A DNA stretch of 64,000 nucleotides, from assembly GCA_900315055.1 (NCBI GenBank), contig OMXP01000004.1, forward strand, positions 1 to 64,000. The letters run 5' to 3'. The notes below the pieces were generated by a model, which saw only the letters and a program-made list of their open reading frames with translations, made no database searches and was not told the origin of the DNA. Origin of the DNA: an uncultured Lachnospiraceae bacterium. GTDB lineage: Bacteria; Bacillota; Clostridia; Lachnospirales; Lachnospiraceae. Positions 39,288 to 48,053 of the stretch are shown piece by piece (position 1 is the stretch's first letter; the number at the start of each line of letters is the position of its first letter). Both the position numbers and the translations under genes were made by a program.

Positions 39288-39331
39288 GCCACCACATCGG
39301 CAAAAATGCGGTAATTTGCCGATATGGTGGC
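39288..39331. repeat. Long inverted repeat between convergent genes
   Basis: Seventeen-base arms GCCACCACATCGGCAAA (39288-39304) and TTTGCCGATATGGTGGC (39315-39331) with one mismatch and a ten-base loop. It lacks a T-run and lies between two separate terminators, so it is not needed as one. The mismatch would be a G-U pair in a minus-strand RNA. Confidence 0.6.
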
Positions 39332-39353
39332 GGACGACAAATTCTGCAGAACG

Positions 39354-39388
39354 GAAAAAGGAGCACCCGCGCGGATGCTCCTTTTCTT
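39354..39388 (-). terminator. Terminator of the dnaD-dnaC-prs operon
   Basis: On the minus strand, GGAGCATCC / GGGTGCTCC with U-run from the plus-strand AAAAAG. The flanking A and T runs make it bidirectional. Confidence 0.85.
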
Positions 39389-39420
39389 GATTCGATATTG
39401 GTTTGTCTTACTGCCCTGCT

Positions 39421-40629
39421 TTATTCGTAGCCCTTCAGGGACTTGCCGCCCTTGTTGTAGCGGTCCACGATGTTCGTGATGCGGTTCACCGGATCGAGGA
39501 GATCGCTGATCGAGCTGTCGTGGTTTAACGTGTCGATGATGTAGGCGATGTACTTGCTCATCGAGCAGGAGATGTACCAGCTTCTCTCCAGAAGCTCCGG
39601 CTTCTGGTAGATCAGGTTGGTGGTCAGCACGCGGTCGATGATGCCGTCGCTGAAGGCCTGATCGAAGACGGACAGACCCTGGGTGAACAGACCGAAGGTC
39701 GCGAAGATGAAGATGCGGTTTGCCTTGCGCTCCTTCAGAGCCTTTGCAACCTCCAGGCAGCTCTCGCCCGAGGAGATCATGTCGTCGATGATGATCATGT
39801 CTTTGCCGGCCACATCGGAGCCGAGGAACTCATGGGCGACGATCGGGTTCTTGCCGTTGACGACGCGGGTGTAATCCCTTCTCTTGTAGAACATGCCGAC
39901 ATCAAGGCCGAGGACGTTGGCGATATAGATCGCACGCTGCATGCCGCCCTCATCCGGGCTGATGACCATCATGTGGTCGTTGTCGATGTTCAGGCCCTCG
40001 ACATTCAGAAGAAGGCCCTTGATGAACTGATAGGACGGGCGGACCGTGTCAAAGCCGGAGAGCGGAATCGCGTTCTGGACGCGGGGATCATGGGCATCGA
40101 AGGTGACGATGTTGTCGACTCCCATGCGGTCGAGCTCCTGCAGCATGATCGCGCAGTCGAGGGACTCGCGCTGGGTTCTGCGATGCTGACGGCCCTCGTA
40201 GAGGTAGGGCATGATCACGGTGATACGGCGTGCCTTGCCGCCGACGGCTGCGATCGCGCGCTTGAGGTTCTGGTAGTGGTCATCGGGGGACATGTGGTTC
40301 TCTTCCCCGAAGAGCTTGTAGGTCTTGGAGTAGTTGACGACATCCACCAGGATGTACAGATCCATGCCGCGCACGGACGACTCCAGGACGCCCTTGCCCT
40401 CGCCGGTACCAAACCGGGGCAGGTCGCAGTTGATGATGTAGGACGGGCGCTGATAGCCGGCAAAGGCCAGGGAGTTCTTGTGCTCTCCCTCGCGCTCCTC
40501 ACGCCATCTGACGAGATGGCTGTCGATTTCTGCGCCGATTTCCTCGGTTCCTTCCAGAGGAATCAGTCCCAGAGAGCCGACCGGGATGGTGTTGAGGTTT
40601 CGCTTGTCATGTCGCTTAGTCTGTTCCAT
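39421..40629 (-). CDS. prs: Ribose-phosphate pyrophosphokinase, long form
   Basis: 402 residues; makes PRPP from ribose 5-phosphate and ATP. It is about 80 residues longer than B. subtilis Prs and belongs to the long clostridial group. Active-site blocks: FDAHDPRVQ, VISPDEGG, FYKRRDY and the PRPP loop IIIDDMISSGES. AAAGGAGAG lies before the ATG, 32 bases after dnaC, so it appears to be the last gene of the dnaD-dnaC-prs operon. Its product feeds Upp and other nucleotide routes. Confidence 0.94.
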   Translation of the reverse strand: MEQTKRHDKRNLNTIPVGSLGLIPLEGTEEIGAEIDSHLVRWREEREGEHKNSLAFAGYQRPSYIINCDLPRFGTGEGKGVLESSVRGMDLYILVDVVNYSKTYKLFGEENHMSPDDHYQNLKRAIAAVGGKARRITVIMPYLYEGRQHRRTQRESLDCAIMLQELDRMGVDNIVTFDAHDPRVQNAIPLSGFDTVRPSYQFIKGLLLNVEGLNIDNDHMMVISPDEGGMQRAIYIANVLGLDVGMFYKRRDYTRVVNGKNPIVAHEFLGSDVAGKDMIIIDDMISSGESCLEVAKALKERKANRIFIFATFGLFTQGLSVFDQAFSDGIIDRVLTTNLIYQKPELLERSWYISCSMSKYIAYIIDTLNHDSSISDLLDPVNRITNIVDRYNKGGKSLKGYE

Positions 40630-40661
40630 TTCTCTCCTTTACTCGAAAGACGCAAGGTCTG

Positions 40662-41654
40662 TCATGAATGTTCGGAACGCGAAAAACGCTGCTGAAACCG
40701 GATATCCTGACCCGAGAATTTCAGCACGACGTAATTGGTGGTAATGCGGGAGAGGACGCGGTCGGAATAGCGGTCCTGCAGATCCCGCAGCGATAAATTG
40801 GTCGAGATAATGGTGGATTTGCCGTTGTTGTGCCGCTCGTTGATCAGCGTGAAGAACTGACTGGAAACGAACGAATTGGTCGATTCCGTCCCGAGATCAT
40901 CGATGATCAGAAGATCACACCCGTACAGATCCCGGCGGAAGGCATCATAGGTCTCCCGCTGCTGATAGTTGAAGGCAAGCGTCGAGATGGAAGAGAACAG
41001 CTCTTCCGAGGAAAAATACAGGACGCTGTGGTTCATCTCCAGAACTTCGCGGGCGATACAGACGGAAAGGAACGATTTTCCGGTACCGACTGTACCATAA
41101 AAATACAGGTTTTCATAGTCTGAGTTTTTTCCGAAGTTCGCAAGAAACGCCTTTGCGGCGGACACTGCGCGCTGGAAATTCTGGAGATCCTCTCCCTTGT
41201 AGTAGTCGTAGCGAAGAAGCGAGAAGTTGTTCTTCGGGAACAGGCGCTTTAAGTGCGACTGATCGTAGAGCACATCGATTTCCTTCTGCACCAGGCAGTG
41301 GCATTTCTTCCCGTCGATGTAGCCGGTATCCCTGCAGTCCGGGCAGGTGTACTGCATCTCCAGATAGTCCGCAGGGTATCCGCAGGTGACCAGGAGCTGC
41401 TTCTTTCTCTTTGCGATCTGGTTCAGCTCCATGCGAAGGGCCCGGTTCGACCCCTCCTGATCCTTTGCCCCTTCCGCAAGGGATGCCTTCAGGGACTCCA
41501 TCCCGAGACGCGGGACGCAGTCCTCAAGCTCCCGGTACTCCGGGATTCTGGCATAGATTTCCTTTTTGCGTTCTGCAAGCTCATGCATGTGCTGATCCCG
41601 CGTCTGCGAGTAGCGCATCATGATCCTGTCGTACTGTTCCTTGGATAATCCCAT
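40662..41654 (-). CDS. dnaC: DnaC/DnaI-type helicase-loading ATPase
   Basis: 330 residues. Loads the replicative helicase at origins and restarted forks. N-terminal helical part, a zinc-knuckle-like CPDCRDTGYIDGKKCHC (about 105-121), then AAA+ core with Walker A GTVGTGKS, Walker B LLIIDDLG and sensor STIISTNLS with the arginine-finger region RVLSRI. AAGGATCT precedes the ATG. Nine bases after dnaD. Confidence 0.92.
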   Translation of the reverse strand: MGLSKEQYDRIMMRYSQTRDQHMHELAERKKEIYARIPEYRELEDCVPRLGMESLKASLAEGAKDQEGSNRALRMELNQIAKRKKQLLVTCGYPADYLEMQYTCPDCRDTGYIDGKKCHCLVQKEIDVLYDQSHLKRLFPKNNFSLLRYDYYKGEDLQNFQRAVSAAKAFLANFGKNSDYENLYFYGTVGTGKSFLSVCIAREVLEMNHSVLYFSSEELFSSISTLAFNYQQRETYDAFRRDLYGCDLLIIDDLGTESTNSFVSSQFFTLINERHNNGKSTIISTNLSLRDLQDRYSDRVLSRITTNYVVLKFSGQDIRFQQRFSRSEHS

Positions 41655-41663
41655 AGATCCTTA

Positions 41664-42455
41664 TTACTGATTGAGCAGCTTCTTCTCGAGCTCGTCAAAG
41701 TCATACTGATTCTGCTCGAAGCGGTTGAAGCTGTTGGCGGCGCCGGTCTTGGCCGTGCGCTTTTTCTTCGGCCCGCGGGCGGTTTCGTTCTTCGCCTGGG
41801 ATACCGTTGTGATTCCTTCCTCTGCCCAGTTGATGGCAACCTTCTCGATGTAGCGGAAATCCCGCTTGCCCATGCCGACGCAGTACTGCATCAGATAGTC
41901 GATGAGATCCGGGGAGAAGTGCAGCTCATCACGGATATAGTAGATGGTCTGCATCTCTGAGACCTGCAGGGGCTTGCCGATATACTGCTCGCAGACAAAC
42001 AGAAGCTCCTGGCTCTCCTTGTCGGGCGTGTCGGGAACCGGCTTCTTCTCCGGCTTTGCGGCACTCTTCCTTGCGGCAGTGCGCTTTGCGGCCTTCTGCT
42101 GGCGTGCGGCGCTGATCGAGATCACCTGGCTCTCACTCTGGCCGGGCTCGAGATCATTTAAGTGGATGCCGAGGATGTTGCCGCGCTCGTCCTTCTGGAG
42201 CGTCAGGAGACCGTGATTCTCCCAGTAGACGAGAGAGCGCACGACTTCCTTTTCGGTGTGATTGAACGTGTCCGCCATCTCCGTGATGCTCGTCGTGCGG
42301 CCCTGGCTCATGGTGCGCACAAGATACAGATAGATCTTGAGCTGCGCATCGTTTGCGTCCTTCATATATTCATCGATAAAGATGTTGGAAATCGCCGTAG
42401 AGTCCATGTCTTCATCACTGTCCAATACATCCGTAAATGCTACTTCACCCATCAT
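41664..42455 (-). CDS. dnaD: DnaD-domain primosome protein
   Basis: 263 residues. N-terminal winged helix (about 35-95: NDAQLKIYLYLV, ITEMADTFNHTEKEVVRSLVYWENHGLL), a Lys/Ala-rich linker (about 115-150), and a C-terminal DnaB/DnaD domain (ELLFVCEQYIGKPLQVSEMQTIYY ... YCVGMGKRDFRYIEKVAINWAEEGI). It partners DnaC/DnaI in helicase loading. The start may be the second of two adjacent ATGs. A cluster of DnaA boxes lies 160-250 bases upstream. Confidence 0.88.
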   Translation of the reverse strand: MMGEVAFTDVLDSDEDMDSTAISNIFIDEYMKDANDAQLKIYLYLVRTMSQGRTTSITEMADTFNHTEKEVVRSLVYWENHGLLTLQKDERGNILGIHLNDLEPGQSESQVISISAARQQKAAKRTAARKSAAKPEKKPVPDTPDKESQELLFVCEQYIGKPLQVSEMQTIYYIRDELHFSPDLIDYLMQYCVGMGKRDFRYIEKVAINWAEEGITTVSQAKNETARGPKKKRTAKTGAANSFNRFEQNQYDFDELEKKLLNQ

Positions 42456-42612
42456 AGCCTGAAATCACTCACCCTCTGTATAAATTGGCGGACCGTTTCC
42501 GGACCGCCTCACGCGTGAGTATACAGCGGGGGCTCAGGACGCGGAATGGGCAACCTGAACAGAAAAAATCTCAGGGGTTTCCGGTGCGGACAATCGTCTG
42601 AAAAGGGGATTG

Positions 42613-42707
42613 TGTGGATAACGTGGATAAGTGCCGCAAAAGCCCTCATCTGCATACGGGTTATCCACAGTGGATTCCCGGCCCTTCTCTGTTCATTGTG
42701 TGGATAA
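42613..42707. promoter_or_regulatory. Cluster of four DnaA boxes upstream of dnaD
   Basis: TGTGGATAA at 42613-42621 and 42699-42707, its reverse TTATCCACA at 42661-42669, and CGTGGATAA at 42622-42630 directly abutting the first. Three are perfect consensus boxes within 95 bases. They lie between the murC stop and the dnaD start. No AT-rich unwinding element is obvious. Confidence 0.85.
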
Positions 42708-42715
42708 CCTTCGGG

Positions 42716-44110
42716 TCAGGCCTTCTCACCTGTCAGATCTGCCGCAATATCCGTGACATTTCCGGCTCCCATCGTTATCAACACATCGCCCTTCCGGCAA
42801 TTTTCACGAACGAAGTTTTCAATCTTCTCGAAGCTGTCAAAGTAGTAGGTCTTGTCATGGCCGAGCTCTTTGATCTTCTCTGCAAGAAGCTCTGAGGATA
42901 CGCCGAGGGTATCGGTCTCCCGCGCCGCATAGATGTCCGCAAGGATCACCACGTCCGCAAGGCACAGGGCCTTTGCGAAGTCGTCAAAAAGCGCCTTCGT
43001 TCTCGTGTAGGTGTGCGGCTGGAAGATGACGTAGAGCTTCTTATGAGGAACATGGCGGGCTGCCGTAAGGGTTGCCCGGATCTCCGTCGGGTGGTGGGCA
43101 TAGTCGTCGATCACCGTGACGCTATCCCCGAAGGTGCCGCGAAGCTGGAACCTTCTGTCCGTGCCGCCAAAGGAAGCGAGGGCCTTTGCCTCATTGTCAC
43201 GTCCTGCCTCGAGGAGGTCACCGACTGCGATTGCCGCCATGGAGTTGAACACGTTGTGCTCTCCGGGGACATCAAGCCGGATCGTCTGCTTCGAGCCGTC
43301 CGCCTTCCGGACAAGCGTATAGGTCGGGTGCGCGAGGGCATCAAAGGAAATATCCTCCGGATGGTAATCGTTTTCCGCCCCTCTGCCGAAGGTCACGACC
43401 CTGCAGGAAAGGCCATCCGTGATCTCTTTGAGGTTTTCGATATCGCCGCTTACAACAAGCGTTCCATCCGCGGGGACAAGCTCTGCAAACTTCCGAAAGC
43501 TCCTCCTGATATCCGCAAGGTCCTTGAAGAAATCGAGGTGGTCGGCGTCGATGTCCAGGATCACCGCGATCTTCGGGAACAGGGAGAGGAAGCTGTTCGT
43601 GTACTCACAGGCCTCCGCGACAAAGTATCTGTCGGAGCCAAGGCGTACGTTTCCTCCGATGTCCTTCAGGACACCGCCCACGGAGACCGTAGGATCCGCA
43701 TCGTCTGCAAGAAGGATCTCCGAGATCATCGAGGTCGTCGTGGTCTTTCCGTGGGTGCCTGCGATGGCAACGGGGACCTTGTAGAACTTCATGACCTGTC
43801 CCAGGAGCTGTGCCCTTGTCAGGTGCTCGAGATGAAGACGCATCGTCTCCTGATACTCCGGGTTGTCCGGGTGAATGGCACTCGTAAAGATGACACAGTC
43901 GATGTCCGGCGTGATGTTCTCCTTCTTCTGGCCGATCATCACCGGAATCCCGCTCTCTTCGAGGTGCTTTACCGTCGGGGACTTGGCGCGGTCGGAGCCC
44001 GTGACATCAAAGCCGCGGCTTTTCAGGATTTCGGCAAGTCCGCTCATCGAGATGCCGCCGATGCCGCAGAAGAAGACCTTCTTCGGCTGTGTAAGATCTA
44101 ATTCAAACAT
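42716..44110 (-). CDS. murC: UDP-N-acetylmuramate--L-alanine ligase
   Basis: 464 residues from ATG 44110, which follows GGAAGGCAGG and gives the usual N-terminus FELDLTQPKKVFFCGIGGISMSGLAEIL; an ATG at 44152 would add 14 residues. First amino-acid ligase of the peptidoglycan precursor pathway. ATP loop GTHGKTTTTSM, central-domain block AEACEYTNSFLSLFPKIAV, and ligase C-domain with DDYAHHPTEI. Full length. Confidence 0.95.
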   Translation of the reverse strand: MFELDLTQPKKVFFCGIGGISMSGLAEILKSRGFDVTGSDRAKSPTVKHLEESGIPVMIGQKKENITPDIDCVIFTSAIHPDNPEYQETMRLHLEHLTRAQLLGQVMKFYKVPVAIAGTHGKTTTTSMISEILLADDADPTVSVGGVLKDIGGNVRLGSDRYFVAEACEYTNSFLSLFPKIAVILDIDADHLDFFKDLADIRRSFRKFAELVPADGTLVVSGDIENLKEITDGLSCRVVTFGRGAENDYHPEDISFDALAHPTYTLVRKADGSKQTIRLDVPGEHNVFNSMAAIAVGDLLEAGRDNEAKALASFGGTDRRFQLRGTFGDSVTVIDDYAHHPTEIRATLTAARHVPHKKLYVIFQPHTYTRTKALFDDFAKALCLADVVILADIYAARETDTLGVSSELLAEKIKELGHDKTYYFDSFEKIENFVRENCRKGDVLITMGAGNVTDIAADLTGEKA

Positions 44111-44152
44111 GGTTATCTGCCTGCCTTCCAAATAGGTTTTTTGGCTATCCAT

Positions 44153-44594
44153 ACCATTTTACAACATATGGGAAGCAACAGACAGTCCCACATGACAGTG
44201 CGTGAATGCAAGACCAAAAATAGACAGGAAACGTTTCGAAGACCCCTCTGACGTTGTCGAAATACACAATGAAACGAGTACAGATTTTTCACCGTTTCAA
44301 ACATCATGTGCTATAATCGGAACTGAAGATAGAATGAATACGTCAGAAGTGACAAAGCTGTCGATCCCCGGGCAGAAGAAAAATGATCCCATTGCCTGAG
44401 GATTTTTCCGTTCTTTATCCGGCACTTTTTATTTTGTAGTGACAGATCTGTGGTTGAAGTGCTAAAATGAGTGGAATTTGCATTGCAAGGGGCCTGGAAT
44501 CGTCACTTTGACGATTCTGCACGGGAATACAGCAGACGACAGCCATTTCTGCAGTACCTTGTGACAGAAAATATTCTGCATTTGAGGTGAGGGT
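44153..44594. other. Intergenic region between murC and glgC
   Basis: 442 bases between divergent genes. It holds TATAAT at 44312-44317, a 21-codon frame starting ATG at 44335 (ending TGA at about 44399) with a weak ribosome site, a second possible promoter GTGACA-N18-TAAAAT (44439-44468), and a hairpin with nine-base arms GAATCGTCA / TGACGATTC at 44497-44517 in the glgC leader. Confidence 0.5.
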
Positions 44595-45869
44595 ATGATC
44601 AAGAAAGAAATGATAGCCATGCTGCTTGCCGGCGGCCAGGGAAGCCGGCTCGGAGTTCTGACCTCGAAGATGGCAAAGCCGGCCGTGCCGTTCGGCGGAA
44701 AGTACCGCATCATCGATTTCCCGCTCTCGAACTGCATCAATTCCGGTATTGACACCGTGGGCGTGCTGACCCAGTACATGCCGCTCAAGCTCAATACGCA
44801 CATCGGCATCGGAATTCCGTGGGATCTGGACAAGCTGGTCGGCGGCGTCTCGGTTCTTCCTCCCTATGAAAAGAAGGAGGGCACCGAGTGGTACACCGGC
44901 ACGGCGAACGCCATTTACCAGAATCTCGCCTACATGGAGACCTACAACCCGGACTATGTGCTGATTCTCTCGGGCGATCACATCTACAAGATGGACTATG
45001 AGTCCATGCTCGACTTCCACAAGGAGAACAATGCGGATGTGACGATCGCGGTCATGCCGGTTCCGATGGAAGAGGCAAAGCGCTTCGGCATCATGATCGC
45101 CGACGAGGACAAGAGGATCACGGATTTCGAGGAGAAACCGGAACACCCGCGCAGCAACCTCGCGTCCATGGGTATCTACATCTTCTCCTGGAAGGCCTTA
45201 AAGGACGCGCTCATCACGAACAGGGAGATGCCCGGGCTTGACTTCGGCAAGCACATCATTCCGTACTGCAAGGACAAGGGCGAGCGGCTGTTCGCGTATG
45301 AGTTCAACGGCTACTGGAAGGATGTCGGCACGCTGACGAGCTACTGGGAAGCGAACATGGAGCTGATCCAACCGATTCCGGAGTTCAATCTCTACGAGGA
45401 GTACTGGCGCATCTACACGAACGTGTCGAGTCTTCCGCCGCAGTACTACGGACGCAACTCCCACGTGGAGCGGACCATCGTCGGCGAGGGGAGCGAGATC
45501 TACGGCAGAGTCGAGAATTCCGTCATCGGCAATGACGTCGTGATCGGCGAGGGAGCTTATGTCAGGGACTCCATCATCATGAACGGCGCCAGAATCGGCA
45601 GCGGATCCGAACTCGAGAAGGCGATTGTTGCGGAGAACGCGGTGATCGGAAACAACGTCCGCATGGGCGTCGGTGAGGAAAAACCGAACGAGACGGCACC
45701 GACCATCTACACGGCCGGCCTTGTCACCGTCGGTGACGGCGCGGTGGTACCGGACAATGTCGTCATCGGAAAGAATGTCATGATCAACGGCACCACAGTG
45801 TACGGGGATTATCCCGGCGGCACTCTGGACAGCGGCAGAACGCTGGACAAGGGGGGTGAGGCACAATGA
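44595..45869 (+). CDS. glgC: Glucose-1-phosphate adenylyltransferase, catalytic subunit
   Basis: 424 residues. Makes ADP-glucose for glycogen. The nucleotidyl-transfer loop [19 protein letters not shown], the catalytic Asp in [11 protein letters not shown], and a C-terminal left-handed beta helix (from about 290). GAGGTGAGGG precedes the ATG. The stop overlaps glgD (ATGA), matching the Firmicute pairing of GlgC with GlgD. Confidence 0.96.
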   Translation: MIKKEMIAMLLAGGQGSRLGVLTSKMAKPAVPFGGKYRIIDFPLSNCINSGIDTVGVLTQYMPLKLNTHIGIGIPWDLDKLVGGVSVLPPYEKKEGTEWYTGTANAIYQNLAYMETYNPDYVLILSGDHIYKMDYESMLDFHKENNADVTIAVMPVPMEEAKRFGIMIADEDKRITDFEEKPEHPRSNLASMGIYIFSWKALKDALITNREMPGLDFGKHIIPYCKDKGERLFAYEFNGYWKDVGTLTSYWEANMELIQPIPEFNLYEEYWRIYTNVSSLPPQYYGRNSHVERTIVGEGSEIYGRVENSVIGNDVVIGEGAYVRDSIIMNGARIGSGSELEKAIVAENAVIGNNVRMGVGEEKPNETAPTIYTAGLVTVGDGAVVPDNVVIGKNVMINGTTVYGDYPGGTLDSGRTLDKGGEAQ

Positions 45870-46990
45870 GAGCGATCGGAATCATTCTTGCCGGGGGCAG
45901 AAGCAACCGGATGAGGGAGCTGTCGAAGAAGCGCGGCGTCTGCGCGATGCCGGTGGCGGGCAGTTACCGCGCCATTGACTTTGCGCTGAGCAACATGGAA
46001 TACTCCCGCGTGCAGAAGGTTGCGGTCCTGACGCAGTTCAATTCACACAGCCTGAACGAACACCTCAGTTCCTCCAAATGGTGGGACTTTGGCCGCAAAC
46101 AGGGTGGTATGTACCTGTTTACCCCGTCCTTTACAAACGAGAACAGCAACTGGTACCGAGGAACAGCCGATGCTATCGCACAGAACATCAGCTTTCTGAA
46201 GAACTCGCATGAGCCCTATGTGCTGATCGCATCGGGCGACTGCGTTTACAAGATGGATTACAACGAGGTGCTGGAGTACCACATCGCAAAGCGGGCCGAC
46301 ATCACGGTGGTGGTGAAGGATGTCCCCGTGGACACGAACGTGGAGCGCTACGGTACCGTCAGCATGGACGATGACGGAAGAATCACAGAATTCGTGGAGA
46401 AACCGCTGATTACGAACAGCCACACCATCTCCTGCGGCATCTATGTCATTCGCCGCAGACAGCTCATCGAGCTGCTCGAGAAGTGCGAGGAAGAAGGCAG
46501 GTTCGACTTTGTCCAGGATATCTTGATTCGCTACAAGGACATCAAGAGGATTTACGGCTATAAGATGAACGACTACTGGAGCAATATCGCTTCGGTGGAC
46601 GACTATTACAACACCAATATGGACTTTTTGAAGCCGGAAGTGCGGAACTTCTTCTTCAAGCAGTATCCTGAGGTTCATTCAAAAGTCAAGGATCTTCCTC
46701 CCGCGAAGTACAACACCGGCGGCAACATCAGAAACAGTCTGCTGTCGTCCGGCTGCATCGTCAACGGGACGGTCGAAGATTCGGTGCTGTTCCAGCAGGT
46801 TTATGTTGGAAACAACTGCGTAATCAGGAATTCACTGATATTGAATGACGTTTACATCGGGGATAATACATTTATAGATAATTGCATCGTGGAATCTGAC
46901 AGCACAATACAGACAAATTCTTATTATAAGGGAGAAAATGGTATCCGAATCATCGCGGAAGAGAAAGGCGAACGCTACACGTTTAGTTAG
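45866..46990 (+). CDS. glgD: GlgD, regulatory partner of ADP-glucose pyrophosphorylase
   Basis: 374 residues, GlgC-like but diverged in the phosphate-binding loop ([22 protein letters not shown] instead of the GSRL...KPAVPFG form), as in other GlgD proteins, which mostly act as activating subunits. [10 protein letters not shown] keeps the Asp. C-terminal beta-helix repeats follow. Coupled to glgC by a four-base overlap. Glycogen synthase and branching enzyme are not in the window. Confidence 0.93.
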   Translation: MRAIGIILAGGRSNRMRELSKKRGVCAMPVAGSYRAIDFALSNMEYSRVQKVAVLTQFNSHSLNEHLSSSKWWDFGRKQGGMYLFTPSFTNENSNWYRGTADAIAQNISFLKNSHEPYVLIASGDCVYKMDYNEVLEYHIAKRADITVVVKDVPVDTNVERYGTVSMDDDGRITEFVEKPLITNSHTISCGIYVIRRRQLIELLEKCEEEGRFDFVQDILIRYKDIKRIYGYKMNDYWSNIASVDDYYNTNMDFLKPEVRNFFFKQYPEVHSKVKDLPPAKYNTGGNIRNSLLSSGCIVNGTVEDSVLFQQVYVGNNCVIRNSLILNDVYIGDNTFIDNCIVESDSTIQTNSYYKGENGIRIIAEEKGERYTFS

Positions 46991-47001
46991 GAGTTTGCGC
47001 G

Positions 47002-47283
47002 ATGAAAATCACAGATGTGCGTATCCGTCAGATCGCTTCTTCAGGAAAAATGAAGGCGGTTGTTTCGATCACCGTGGACGGTGACTTTGTTGTCCATGAC
47101 ATCAAGGTCATCGAGGGTGAGAAGGGGCTGTTTATTGCCATGCCCAGTAAGAAGACGGCGGATGGAGAATACCGCGATATTGCCCATCCCATCAACCAGG
47201 AGACGAGAGCCATGCTGGAAGATGTGATTCTGAAGAAGTATCGCGAAAGTCTGGAAGCGGACAGCGAAGCCGCTCCCCAGTAA
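47002..47283 (+). CDS. spoVG: SpoVG family regulator
   Basis: 93 residues with the family pattern [10 protein letters not shown]...[25 protein letters not shown] and [21 protein letters not shown]. SpoVG is a nucleic-acid-binding protein of sporulation, division and exoprotein control in Firmicutes; its presence does not prove spore formation. GGAGTTTGCGCG precedes the ATG. A strong terminator follows. Confidence 0.95.
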   Translation: MKITDVRIRQIASSGKMKAVVSITVDGDFVVHDIKVIEGEKGLFIAMPSKKTADGEYRDIAHPINQETRAMLEDVILKKYRESLEADSEAAPQ

Positions 47284-47373
47284 CCCATGGAAGATGGGAG
47301 AGTGCGCGGAGAGTTAAGCCGCGGCACTTTAACGGAACGACGAAACCGACCCGGAAAGGTACTGTGCGACAGG

Positions 47374-47406
47374 AAGAGAGAGGCATGAAACCTCTCTCTT
47401 TTTGTT
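47374..47406 (+). terminator. Terminator after spoVG
   Basis: AAGAGAGAGG / CCTCTCTCTT with loop CATGAAA and TTT after. Confidence 0.9.
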
Positions 47407-47467
47407 GTACCTTTTTGGTGCTTGGGGTAAAGTACCTTATTGAAAAATGGCAGGAGGACGCATTTCT

Positions 47468-48043
47468 ATGGAAGAATTCTGGCTGATTGCAGGCCTTGGA
47501 AACTATGGCAGGGAGTATGACGGCACCCGCCACAACGTGGGTTTTGAGACCCTGGACCGCCTGCTTTCCGACTACAACATGTCCTGCGACGAGCGCTTCG
47601 GAAAGAGCCTCATCGCAAAGGGCAGGATCGGGGATCATAAGGTGATCCTCATGAAGCCGCAGACCTACATGAACCTATCCGGCGAGGCAGTGCGGGAGGG
47701 GATTGACTACTACAGGATCGATCCCGAAACGCATCTTATCGTGATCTCGGACGACATTGATCTTCCCGTGGGGAAGCTGCGTCTTCGGAAGAAGGGAAGT
47801 GCCGGCGGGCATAACGGTCTTAAAAACATCGTGTTGCATCTCGGAACCGACGCGTTCCAGAGGGTGCGCGTCGGGATCGGCGCAAAGCCCAACCCCCAGT
47901 ATGACCTTGCCGACTGGGTCCTCGGCCGCCCGAAGGGAGAGGAGAGAAAGACCCTGGACGAGGGAATGGACCGTGCCGCAAAGGCGGTGGTCGAAATCAT
48001 GGACAGCGGCATCGACAAAGCGATGTGCGATTTTAACGGCTGA
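47468..48043 (+). CDS. pth: Peptidyl-tRNA hydrolase
   Basis: 191 residues from ATG 47468, placed ten bases after AGGAGG; an ATG at 47447 is upstream of that site. Frees tRNA from peptidyl-tRNA that drops off the ribosome. Active-site residues are N12 (AGLGNYGREYDGTRHNVGF), catalytic H22, and the Asp/Asn of ISDDIDLPVGKLRLRKKGSAGGHNG. pth followed by mfd is a conserved clostridial order. Confidence 0.95.
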   Translation: MEEFWLIAGLGNYGREYDGTRHNVGFETLDRLLSDYNMSCDERFGKSLIAKGRIGDHKVILMKPQTYMNLSGEAVREGIDYYRIDPETHLIVISDDIDLPVGKLRLRKKGSAGGHNGLKNIVLHLGTDAFQRVRVGIGAKPNPQYDLADWVLGRPKGEERKTLDEGMDRAAKAVVEIMDSGIDKAMCDFNG

Positions 48044-48053
48044 CAGGTAATTC

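Noticed and set aside
42613-42707. DnaA-box cluster as the chromosome origin
   Set aside because: No AT-rich unwinding region and no dnaA, dnaN or other origin genes nearby; kept only as a regulatory or titration site.
45866-46990. glgD as a broken duplicate of glgC
   Set aside because: GlgD is a recognised paralogous subunit with its own conserved changes and is coupled to glgC.
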